64,000 bases of DNA from positions 37,023,853 to 37,087,852 of the forward strand of contig CM060198.1 of the NCBI GenBank assembly GCA_030549335.1, given 5' to 3'. Under the pieces are notes generated by a model, which was not told the origin of the DNA, did no database searches, and worked only from the letters and a program-made list of their open reading frames with translations. The position numbers and the translations under genes were made by a program. Below, in pieces: positions 1 to 11,031 of the stretch (position 1 is its first letter; each line of letters begins with the position of its first letter). This DNA is from Pontederia crassipes. Lineage: Eukaryota; Streptophyta; Magnoliopsida; Commelinales; Pontederiaceae.

Positions 1-840
1 ACTTTAACACTATTTCCATCCGAAGTTGAACTGTTACAATCAATGATAAAGCTCTTGGGGATTAGAATCTTAGAGTAAGGTTCAAAGCTCTAAGTTATAG
101 ATACTTATTACAACCTTTGGGTATCCTAAGAGGTGATAGATCCTTAGAACTTTATCTCTATTTCCATCCGAAGTTGAACCGTTTCAATCAATAATAAAGC
201 TCTTGGGGATTAGAGTCTTAGAGTAAGGTTCAAATATCCTAGTTATAGATACTTATTACAACCTTTGGGTTTCCTAAGAGGTGATAGATCCTTAGAACTT
301 TAACTCTATTTTCAACCGAAGTTGAACCGTTACAATCAATGATAAAGCTCTTGGGGATTAGAATCTTAGAGTAAGGTTCAAAGTTCTAAGTTATAGATAC
401 TTATTACAACCTTTGCGTATCCTAAGAGGTGATAGATCCTTAGAACTTTAACTCTATTTTCCAACCGAAGTTGAACTGTTACAATCAATGATAAAGCTCT
501 TGGGGATTAGAGTCTTAGAGTAAGGTTCAAACCACTAAGTTATAGATACTTATTACAACCATTGGGTATCCAAAGAGGTGATAGATCCTTAGAACTTTAA
601 CTCTATTTCCAACCGAAGTTGAACTGTTACAATCAATGATAAAGCTCTTGGGGATTAGAGTCTTAGAGTAAGGTTTAAACCACTAAGTTATAGATACTTA
701 TTACAACCTTTGGGTATCCTAAGAGGTGATAGATCCTTAGAACTTTAAATAGAGCAAGGTTCAAAGCTCTAAGTTATAGATACTTATTACAACTTTTGGG
801 TATCCCAAGAGGTGATAGATCCTTAGAACTTTAACTCTAT

Positions 841-3800
841 TTCCAACCGGAGTTGAACCGTTACAATCAATGATAAAACTCGTGGGGATTAGAGTCTTAG
901 AGTAATGTTCAAATCTCTAAGCTATAGATACTTATTACAACCTTTGGGTATCCTAAGAGGTGATAGATCCTTAGAACTTTAACTCTATTTCCAACCGAAG
1001 TTGAACCGTTATAATCAATGATAAAGCTCTTGGGGATTAGAGTCTTAGAGTAAGGTTCAAAGCTCTAAGTTATAGATACTTATTCCAACCTTTGCGTATC
1101 GTAAGAGGTGATAGATCCTTAGAACTTTAACTCTATTTCCAACCGAAGTTTAACCGTTACAATCAATGATAAAGCTCTTGGGGATTAGAGTCTTAGAGTA
1201 AGGTTCAAACCACTAAGATATTGATACTTATTACAACCTTTCGGTATCCTACGAGGTGATAGATCCTTAGAACTTTAGCTCTACTTCCATCTGAAGTTGA
1301 ACCGTTTCAATCAATAATAAAGCTCTTGGGGATTAGAGTCTTAGAGTAAGGTTCAAATCTCTAAGTTATAGATACTTATTACAACCTTTGGGTTTCCTAA
1401 GAGGTGATAGATCCTTAGAACTTTAACTCTATTTCCAACCGAAGTTGAACCGTTACAATCAATGATAAAGCTCTTGGGGATTAGAATCTTAGAGTAAGGT
1501 TCAAATCTCTAAGTTATAGAAACTTATTACAACCTTTGGGTATCCTAAGAGGTGATAGATCATTAGAACTTTAACTCTATTTCCAACCGAAGTTGAACCG
1601 TTATAATCAATGATAAAGCTCTTGGGGATTAGAGTCTTACAGTAAGGTTCAAACCGAAGTTGAACCGTTACAATCAATGATAAAGCTCTTGGGCATTGGA
1701 GCCTTGGGATAAGGTTCAAACCACTAAGTTATAGATAATTATGAAAACCTTCAGGTATCCAAAGAGGTGATAGATCCTTAAAACTTTAACTCTATTGGAA
1801 ACCGAAGTTGAACAGTTACAATCAATGATAAAGCTCTTGGGGAACAGAGTCTTAGAGTAAGGTTCAAATCTCTAAGTTATAGATACTTATTACAACCTTT
1901 GGGTATCCTAAGAGGTGAAAGATCTTTAAAACTTTAACTCTTTTTCCATCCAAAGTTGAACCGTTACAATCAATGATAAAGCTCTTGGGGGTTAGAGTCT
2001 TAGAGTGAGGTTCAAATCTCTAAGTTATAGGTACTTATTACAACCTTTAGGTATCCTAAGAGGTGATAGATCCTTAGAACTTTAACGCTCTTTCCAACCG
2101 AAGTTGAACCGTTACAATCATTGAGAAAGCTCTTGGGGATTAGAGTCTTAGAGTAAGGTTGAAAGCTCTAAGTTATAGATACTTATTACAACGTTTGGGT
2201 ATCCTAAGAGGTGATAGATTCTTAGAATTTTAACTCTATTTCCAACCAAAGCTGAACCGTTACAATCAATGATAAAGCTCTTGGGGATTAGAGTCTTAGA
2301 TTAAGGATCAAACCACTAAGCTATAGCTACTTATTACAACCTTTGTGTATCCTAAGAGGTGATAGATACTTAGAACTTTAACTCTATTGCAAACCAAACT
2401 TGAACCGTTACAATCAATCATAAAGCTCTTGGGAATTAGAGTCTTGGAGTATGGTTCAAATCTCTAAGTTATAGATACTTATTACAACCATTGGGTATCC
2501 AATGAGGTGATAGATGATTAGAACTTTAACTCTATTTCCAACCGAAGTTGAACCGTTACAATCAATAATAAAGGTCTTGGGGTTTAGTGTCTTAGAGTAA
2601 GGTTCAAGCTCTAAGTTACAGATACCTAAGAGGTGATAGATCCTTAGAACTTTAACTCTATTTCAAACCGAAGTTGAACTGTTGCAATCAATGATAAAGC
2701 CCCTGGGGATTAGAGTCTTAGAGTAAGGTTCAAACCACTAAGATATTGATACTTATTACAACCATTGCGTATCCTAAGAGGTGATAGATCCTTAGAACTT
2801 TAACTCTATTTCCAACCGGAGTTGAACCGTTACAATCAATGATAAAACTCGTGGGGATTAGAGTCTTAGAGTAATGTTCAAATCTCTAAGCTATAGATAC
2901 TTATTACAACCTTTGGGTATCCTAAGAGGTGATAGATCCTTAGAACTTTAACTCTATTTCCAACCGAAGTTGAACCGTTATAATCAATGATAAAGCTCTT
3001 GGGGATTAGAGTCTTAGAGTAAGGTTCAAAGCTCTAAGTTATAGATACTTATTCCAACCTTTGCGTATCGTAAGAGGTGATAGATCCTTAGAACTTTAAC
3101 TCTATTTCCAACCGAAGTTTAACCGTTACAATCAATGATAAAGCTCTTGGGGATTAGAGTCTTAGAGTAAGGTTCAAACCACTAAGATATTGATACTTAT
3201 TACAACCTTTCGGTATCCTACGAGGTGATAGATCCTTAGAACTTTAGCTCTACTTCCATCTGAAGTTGAACCGTTTCAATCAATAATAAAGCTCTTGGGG
3301 ATTAGAGTCTTAGAGTAAGGTTCAAATCTCTAAGTTATAGATACTTATTACAACCTTTGGGTTTCCTAAGAGGTGATAGATCCTTAGAACTTTAACTCTA
3401 TTTCCAACCGAAGTTGAACCGTTACAATCAATGATAAAGCTCTTGGGGATTAGAATCTTAGAGTAAGGTTCAAATCTCTAAGTTATAGAAACTTATTACA
3501 ACCTTTGGGTATCCTAAGAGGTGATAGATCATTAGAACTTTAACTCTATTTCCAACCGAAGTTGAACCGTTATAATCAATGATAAAGCTCTTGGGGATTA
3601 GAGTCTTAGAGTAAGGTTCATAGCTCTAAGTTATAGATACTTATTCCAACCATTGCGTATCCTAAGAGGTGATAGATCATTAGAACTTTAACTCTATTTC
3701 CAACCGAAGTTGAACCGTTATAATCAATGATAAAGCTCTTGGGGATTAGAGTCTTACAGTAAGGTTCAAACCGAAGTTGAACCGTTACAATCAATGATAA

Positions 3801-4927
3801 AGCTCTTGGGCATTGGAGCCTTGGGATAAGGTTCAAACCACTAAGTTATAGATAATTATGAAAACCTTCAGGTATCCAAAGAGGTGATAGATCCTTAAAA
3901 CTTTAACTCTATTGGAAACCGAAGTTGAACAGTTACAATCAATGATAAAGCTCTTGGGGAACAGAGTCTTAGAGTAAGGTTCAAATCTCTAAGTTATAGA
4001 TACTTATTACAACCTTTGGGTATCCTAAGAGGTGAAAGATCTTTAAAACTTTAACTCTTTTTCCATCCAAAGTTGAACCGTTACAATCAATGATAAAGCT
4101 CTTGGGGGTTAGAGTCTTAGAGTGAGGTTCAAATCTCTAAGTTATAGGTACTTATTACAACCTTTAAGTATCCTAAGAGGTGATAGATCCTTAGAACTTT
4201 AACGCTCTTTCCAACCGAAGTTGAACCGTTACAATCATTGAGAAAGCTCTTGGGGATTAGAGTCTTAGAGTAAGGTTGAAAGCTCTAAGTTATAGATACT
4301 TATTACAACGTTTGGGTATCCTAAGAGGTGATAGATTCTTAGAATTTTAACTCTATTTCCAACCAAAGCTGAACCGTTACAATCAATGATAAAGCTCTTG
4401 GGGATTAGAGTCTTAGATTAAGGATCAAACCACTAAGCTATAGCTACTTATTACAACCTTTGTGTATCCTAAGAGGTGATAGATACTTAGAACTTTAACT
4501 CTATTGCAAACCAAACTTGAACCGTTACAATCAATCATAAAGCTCTTGGGAATTAGAGTCTTGGAGTATGGTTCAAATCTCTTAGTTATAGATACTTATT
4601 ACAACCATTGGGTATCCAATGAGGTGATAGATGATTAGAACTTTAACTCTATTTCCAACCGAAGTTGAACCGTTACAATCAATAATAAAGCTCTTGGGGT
4701 TTAGTGTCTTAGAGTAAGGTTCAAGCTCTAAGTTACAGATACCTAAGAGGTGATAGATCCTTAGAACTTTAACTCTATTTCAAACCGAAGTTGAACTGTT
4801 GCAATCAATGATAAAGCCCCTGGGGATTAGAGTCTTAGAGTAAGGTTCAAACCACTAAGATATTGATACTTATTACAACCATTGCGTATCCTAAGAGGTG
4901 ATAGATCCTTAGAACTTTAACTCCATT
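841..4927 (+). repeat. Tandem duplication of a ~2-kb multi-monomer block
   Basis: About 841-2810 is repeated at about 2810-4927. Rare variants recur at a fixed offset of 1969 bp at first: CCGGAGTTG at 848/2817, and AACTTTAGCTCTAC at 1271/3240. The offset becomes 2117 bp (1969+148) after about 3540, so the second copy gained exactly one monomer. Later markers keep the 2117 offset: GTCTTACAG at 1634/3751, TTTGTGTAT at 2342/4459 and ATTGCGTA at 2764/4881. The shortened monomer near 2620 is also copied, near 4737. The block covers about 13-14 monomers. The exact edges are ambiguous because flanking monomers are similar. Confidence 0.9.
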
Positions 4928-7900
4928 TCCAACTGAAGTTGAACCGTTACAGTCAATATGGGGATTAGAGTCTTAGAGTAAGGTTCAAAGCTCTAAGTTA
5001 TAGATACTTATTACAACCTTTGGGTATCCTACAATGTGATAGATCCTTAGAACTTTAATTCTATTTCCAACCGAAGTTGAACTGTTACAATCAATGATAA
5101 AGCTCTCGGGGATTAGACTCTTAGAGTAAGGTTCAAACCACTAACTAGTAGATACTTATTAAAACCTTTGGGTATCCTAAGAGGTGATAGTTCCTTAGAA
5201 CTATAACTCTATTGCAAACCGAAGTTGAAACATTATAATAAATGATAAAGATCTTGGGGATTAGAGGCTTAGACTAAAGTTTAATTCTCTAAGTTGTAGG
5301 TACTTATTCCAACCATTGGGTATCCTAAGAGGTGATAGAACCATTGAACTTTAACTCTATTCCAAACCGAAGTTGAACACTTACAATCAATGATAAAGCT
5401 CTTGGGGATCAGAGTCTTAGAGTAAGGTTCAAACCACTAAGATATATATAATTATTACAATCTTTGTGTCTCCTAAGAGGTGATTGATCCTTAGAACTTT
5501 AACTCTATTGCAAATCGAAGTTAAAGCATTACAATCAATGATAAAGCTCTTGGGGATTAGAGTCTTAGAGTAAGGTTCAAAGCTCTAAGTTATTGATACT
5601 TATTACAACCTTTGTATACCCTATGAGGTGACAGATCCTTAGAACTTTAACTCTATTTCCAACCGAAGTTGAACCGTTATAATCAATGATAAAGCTGTTG
5701 GAGATTAGAGTCTTAGATTAAGGTTCGAACCACTAAGCTATACATACTTATTACAACCTTTGTGTATCCTACAAGGTGATAGATCCTTAGAATTTTAACC
5801 CTATTGCAAATCGAAGTTGAAGCATTACAATCAATGATAAATCTCTTGGGGATTAGAGACTTAGAGTAAGGTTCAAATCTCTAAGTTATAGATACTTATT
5901 ACAACCTTTGGGTATCCTAAGAGGTGATAGATCCTTAGAAGTTTAACTCTATTTCCAACCGAAGTTGAACTGTTGCAATCAATGATAAAGCTCTTGGGGA
6001 ATAGAGTCTTAGAGTAAGGTTCAAACCACTAAGATATTGATACTTATTACAACCTTTGTGTATTGTAAGAGGTGATAGATCCTTAGAACTTTAACTCTAT
6101 TTCCAACCGAAGTTGAACCGTTACAATCAATGATAAAGCTGTTGGGGATTAGAGTCTTAGATTAAGGTTCGAACCACTAAGCTATACATACTTATTACAA
6201 CCTTTGTGTATCCTACAAGGTGATAGATCCTTAGAACTTTAACTCTATTGCAAACCAAACTTGAACGGTTAATCAATGATAAAGCTCTTGGGGATTAGAG
6301 TCTTAGAGTAAGGTTCAAATCTCTAAGTTATAGAGACTTATTACAACCTTTGGTTATCCTAAGTGGTGATAGATCCTTAGAACTTCAACTCTATTTCCAT
6401 CCGAAGTTGAACCATTACAATCAATGATAAAGCTCTTGGGCATTAGAGCCTTAGAGTAAGGTTCAAACCACTATGTTATATATACTTATTACAACCTTTG
6501 GGTATCCTAAGAGGCGATAGATGCTTAGAACTTTAACTCTATTTTCAACCGAAGTTGAACCATTACAATCAATGATAAAGCTCTTGGGGATTAGAGTCTT
6601 AGAGTAAGGTTCAAACCATTAAGATATTGATACTTATTACAACCTTTGGGTGTCCTAAGAGGTGATAGATCCTTATAACTTTAGCTCTATTTCAATCGAA
6701 GTTGAACCGTTACAATCAATGATAAAGCTCTTGGGGATAAGAGTCTTAGAGTAAGGTTCAAAGCTCTAACTTATAGATACTTATTACATCCTTTGGGTAT
6801 CCTAAGAGGTGATAGATCCTTAGAACTTTAACTCTATTGCAAATCGAAGTTGAACCGCTACAATCAATGATAAAGCTCTTGGGGATTAGAGTCTTAGAGT
6901 AAGGTTCAAACCACTAAGTTATAGATACTTATTACAACCATTGGGTATCCAAAGAGGTGATAGATCCTTTGAACTTTAACTCTATTTTCAACCGAAGTTG
7001 AACCGTTACAATCAATGATAAAGATCTTGGGAATTAGTCTTAGAGTAAGGTGCAAACCACTAAAGTATGGATACTTATTACAACCTTTGTGTATCCTAAG
7101 AGGTGACAGATCCTTAGAACTTTAACTCTATTTCCAACTAAGCTAGATACTTATTACAACCTTTGTGTATCCTATGAGGTGATAGATCCTTAGAACTTTA
7201 ACTCTATTGCAAACCAAACTTGAACTGTTAATCAATGATAAAGCTCTTGGGGATTAGAGTCTTAGAATAAGGTTCAAATCTCTAATTTATAGATACTTAT
7301 TACAACATTTGAGTATCCGAAGTGGTGATAGATCCTTAGAACTTTAACTCTATTTCCAACCGAAGTTTAGCCGTTACAATCAATGATAAAGCTCTTGGGG
7401 ATTAGAGTCTTAGAGTAAGGTTCAAACCACTAAGCTCTTGGGTATCCAAAGAGGTGATAGATCCTTAGAACTTTAACTATATTTCCAACCAAAGTCAAAC
7501 CGTTACAATCAATGATAAAGCTCTTGTGGAATAGAGTCTTAGAGTAAGGTTCAAACCACTAAGTTATAGATATTTAACACAACCTTTGGGTATCCTAAGA
7601 GGTGATAGATCCTTAGAACTTTAACTCTATTTCCAACCGAAGTTGAACCGTTACAATCAATGATAAAGCTCTTGGGGATTAGAGTCTTATGGTAAGGTTC
7701 AAGCTCTATGTTATAGATACTTATTACAACATTTGGGTATCCTAAGAGGTGACAGATCCTTAGAACTTTAACTCTATTTTCAACCGAAGTTGAACTGTTG
7801 CAATCAATGTTAAAGCTCTTGGCGATTAGGGTCTTAGAGTAAGGTTCAAACCACTAAGACATTGATACTTATTACAACCTTTGGGTATCCTAAGAGGTGA

Positions 7901-8415
7901 TAGATCCTTAGAATTTTAACTCTATATCTAACCGAAGTTGAACCGTTACAATCAATGATAAAGCTGTTGGGGATTAGAGTGTTAGAGTAAGGTTCAAAGC
8001 TCTAAGTAATAGATACTTATTACAACCTTTGGGTATCCTAAGAGGTGATAGATCCTTATAATTTTAACTCTATTGCAAACCGAAGTTGAACCATTACAAT
8101 CAATGATAAAGCTTTTGGTGATTAGAGTCTTAGAGTAAGGTTCAAACCACTAAGTTATGGATACTTATTACAACCTTTGGGTATCCTAAGAGGTGATAGA
8201 TCCTTAGAACTTTAGCTCTATTTCCAAACGAAGTTGAACCGTTACAATTAATGATAAAGCTCTTGGGGATTAGAGTCTTAGAGTAAGGTTCAAAGCTCTA
8301 CGTTATAGATACTTATTACAACCTTTGGGTATCCTAAGAGGTGATAGATCCTTAGGACTTTAACTCTATTTCCAACCAAAGTTGAACCGTTACAATCAAT
8401 GATAAAGATCTTGGG

Positions 8416-8420
8416 GATTT
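8416..8420. other. Left target-site duplication of the solo LTR (GATTT)
   Basis: The five bases before the LTR read GATTT; the five after it read GATTA (11032-11036). The undisturbed satellite here reads GGGGATTAGAGTC, so GATTA is the likely original target and the left copy has one substitution. Five-base duplications are usual for Ty3/gypsy integration. Monomer phase resumes exactly across the insertion. Confidence 0.8.
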
Positions 8421-9460
8421 TGATCACTTGCTGATCACTATATGTTTCTAACCCATTTTAGATGCAATTCATACATATCGAGTCCCACTTTGCTTATATT
8501 TGGGCCAATTATACTTGGAATGCATACATTGTGATAACTAGTTGATATTCCTCATTTCATACTTAATTCCATGTGCATAGAGGTTCTGAAATGCCAAAAT
8601 CTATTAATATTTAAATTCTATGCCAAGTTATCATTTTGAAGACAAGTTATCATTCCCATATGTCAAGTTATCATTATTTTGAGTGAACTGATTTTCAATG
8701 GTTTTCTTGCCCTAAATCCATCATTATCACGTATAAATCATATTTGAATAGTCACATCTCAACCTGTGCAGAGTTTTAAGTCCATTTGAATAAGTTATCA
8801 TTTTTCCTTTGTTAAGTTATCGTTAAAGGGCAATTCTGTTATTTCGACATGCAAAACCATTTATTCTGCACAAAGGGTTTCAGCAATCATCTTGTTATTG
8901 TTTTAACTCATTGCTGGTCAAATTTCATCACATTTTGATAACCACAACTCATGTTATCACAAGTTATCATTTTTAAGTCATATAAGTTATCATTTTTGGG
9001 CACCCAAGTTATCACTCCTTAGAAATCTCATTCATATTTGATTTCTGACCTCACTCACTTGTCACTCTAATCCTTTTGATGCCTGAAATGCTTTAAACCA
9101 CCCATATTAGGACATTTTCCAAGATTTCCTTAAAGTTATCATTCCGGGCTCCTAAAATCATTAATATCGATATAAGTTATCACTCCTGCACAACACCTAA
9201 TTTTATTTGATATTTGAACTAGTTACCAGCATTATCTTAATCTTTATTTGTCAAAACACCATTCAAGGGTTTGATACTTGCTATTTTGGGATTTGTAGCA
9301 GGGAGAAAGGTGGGCAAAAAGTGGAAAAAAGCAGGGGGGGACCATCTACTTTTTCCTGCACAAAAAGAAATCTACAGTTGGGAATTCTGGCAGGAGACAG
9401 GTGGCTGCAATCAGAGGGATTAGAACATTCTGATGCTGATCAAAGGGTGGATAGGAGTCA

Positions 9461-9468
9461 TATAAAAG
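9461..9468 (+). promoter_or_regulatory. LTR TATA box (solo LTR)
   Basis: TATAAAAG, followed by CTGG, is conserved at the corresponding place in the other LTR (21715-21722). It lies just over 1 kb into the LTR and points in the gag-pol direction. It probably marks the end of U3, with transcription (start of R) a few tens of bases downstream. This is a position and consensus argument only; no transcript end is known. Confidence 0.6.
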
Positions 9469-9527
9469 CTGGAATTTCTAGAGGAGAAAGGGGGGGCTGG
9501 TCATTCAGGGTTTGGAGCATGGAAGGA

Positions 9528-9570
9528 GCTGCTGCTGAGGGCTGCTGCTGCTGGACTTGCTGCTGCTGGC
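9528..9570 (+). repeat. GCT-rich trinucleotide tract in the solo LTR
   Basis: Imperfect GCT/CTG repeats about 65 bp downstream of the TATA box, within the presumed transcribed leader. A shorter equivalent lies at 21781-21812 in the other LTR, so it belongs to the family and is not a private expansion. Confidence 0.8.
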
Positions 9571-9839
9571 CGAGACACTTGAAGCATCAATGATTTGTAT
9601 CTGTTTCTCAATCCATTTGATGTCAAGTTCTGTAAATATGAGGAGCTAAACTCCATTTCTTCTAGGATAGGGTAGTAGTTTAGATTAATTTTGGATGGAT
9701 GTGGACTGATTTATAATCCTGCACTGAAATCAATCCTGATTTTCAAATTTCAGAAATGTTCTGTATTGATTTATGCTATGCTATCATTAGATCCATTTGT
9801 AATTGATGACTGAGAAGTCTTATTTGATCTAATCATCTT

Positions 9840-10400
9840 TCAGAAATGAATTGAGAGTTAATATCAGGTTTCTGGATTTCATTTAGTTTGCAATCTGATT
9901 TCTGATTTCCAATTTTCTGAATTTTTGAATCTGATTTAGTTTCTAATATGATTTTAAAATCTGATTTTTGTTTCCTGAATTCCTTGGAATTTGACTTGCC
10001 AATTGAACCCCTGATTCTATTCAATCACTGAGAGGTGAACCTTAGGGATTTCTTGCAGTCCAGAGATGGGTCAAGAAGCATTTGGCAAGTCTGAATTTCA
10101 ATGAATAATGTTGCTGATTTCCTGAATTGCTGATTTCTATTTTCTAATTTTCAAATGAATTCTGATTTTTATTGTCAAGCCTCAACTTAATCCACTACTG
10201 AGAGGTAGTCATTAGGTCATCCTTGAGATCCAGAGATGGGCCAAGGAGCAATGGGAATTGTGAATTCCTGTGGTCATATGCTTTGCACTTCCAATTGAAT
10301 TGTGTTTGTGTGGATTTCATTTTACTTTGCAACCGAGAGGTTGATTTTAAATCCCCCTGGAATTCAGAGATGAATCAAGGAGCACTAGCACCATTATTGG
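9840..10400 (+). repeat. Degenerate ~180-bp tandem units inside the solo LTR (about 4)
   Basis: Each unit carries a recognisable core, CAGAGATGGGTCAAGAAGCA or a variant, seen near 9840, 10061, 10231 and 10368. Cores are preceded by CTGAGAGGT- or CGAGAGGTT-like stretches and separated by T-rich segments built from GATTTCTGAATT-type words. The other LTR holds about twice as many units (22070-23345). Confidence 0.7.
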
Positions 10401-11031
10401 ATAGATTTCATCCTAGTTTAGCTAAATGAAGTGATCTCATCTTTTTATGATTGCAATTATAAGTTATCATTGCAGAATTTCCTTGAATTGCAAAAATCAA
10501 CAATGAACTTCTATTTGAGCTTAATGATAACTTGATTTTCAGTGAGGATTCTCTTTTGATTCAACCTAGCTAACAACTATATGATAATATGTTTCTTAGT
10601 TAAAGGCCAATTGAGCTGTGAGAGCAGCTACATTTCAGGTTGAACCAAAAATGGATATTTAATGATAACTTGACCCAATCCATCCTTAATTAATTTAGAT
10701 GAACCCCAACCCCTAGAAGAACCTTCTTCATTGATAGTTTAACCTTTTTAGACATTAATCTACCATATATAATTCAGTTTTACAAAAATTTCCAAAACCC
10801 CAAATCTATTTTCACTTCCTTTAAAAATCTATTTTTAGCCATTAGAGTAGAACTAATCTAGATTGTTTTAGGGTGTCTTAGACTTCAAATTATTGTGAAT
10901 ACGACAACCTGAGTCTACAACAACTTACCTGTGCACTTGCAGCTAGTGAGTTGGGAGACCAAAAATTGAAAAATCGACCATTTTACTTAATTTCAGCAAG
11001 TTATCACTCAAACACCCAAATATCACTATTA

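Larger units (their letters stand above)
1..8420 (+). repeat. 148-bp satellite array, left block (forward)
   Basis: Tandem head-to-tail copies of a 148-bp monomer, about 57 by length. I define forward as the strand reading GAAGTTGAACCGTTACAATC. Monomers here are variable: the segment before CTAAGTTATAG is GGTTCAAAGCT, GGTTCAAACCA or GGTTCAAATCT, and many copies carry substitutions or deletions. Examples are a monomer lacking most of its TTATTACAACC segment near 2620, a large internal deletion near 7138 and another near 7434. There are no unique spacers between copies and no conserved reading frame; the short ORFs inside it are by-products of the repeat. It ends at the solo LTR, in mid-monomer. 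Centromeric or pericentromeric identity is inferred from monomer length, array size and Athila insertions. Confidence 0.97.
8421..11031 (+). mobile_element. Solo LTR of the Athila-like family
   Basis: A 2611-bp non-satellite segment that aligns end to end with the 5' LTR at 20673-24010. It begins TGATCACTTGCTGATCACTA and ends CACTATTA where the other LTR ends CACTATCA. No primer-binding site or coding region follows; satellite resumes at once. It is flanked by a probable 5-bp target-site duplication, so it most likely arose by LTR-LTR recombination of a full element. It shares the TATA box, the GCT-rich tract and the GTTATCA-motif clusters with the other LTR, but has fewer internal ~180-bp units. 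Over the first ~120 bp the two LTRs differ at roughly one base in ten, so these are separate, fairly old insertions. Orientation follows the TATA box and the coding direction of the longer element. ORFs inside it (for example 9207-9593) are not conserved in the other LTR. Confidence 0.92.

Noticed and set aside
1501..1719. 72-codon minus-strand ORF, with a near-identical copy at 3618-3836
   Set aside because: It lies wholly in satellite. The two copies are related by the 2117-bp block duplication, and neighbouring monomers do not keep the frame.
1..8420. CRISPR array
   Set aside because: The repeats are 148 bp, directly adjacent and without unique spacers; this is a plant satellite.
9207..9593. 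128-codon ORF in the solo LTR
   Set aside because: It spans the TATA box and the GCT tract, resembles no known protein, and the equivalent frame is broken in the other LTR (only 21701-21916 stays open).
9833..10429. Short ORFs within the ~180-bp LTR units (both strands)
   Set aside because: Low-complexity products of the repeated GATTTCTGAATT words; not conserved between LTRs.
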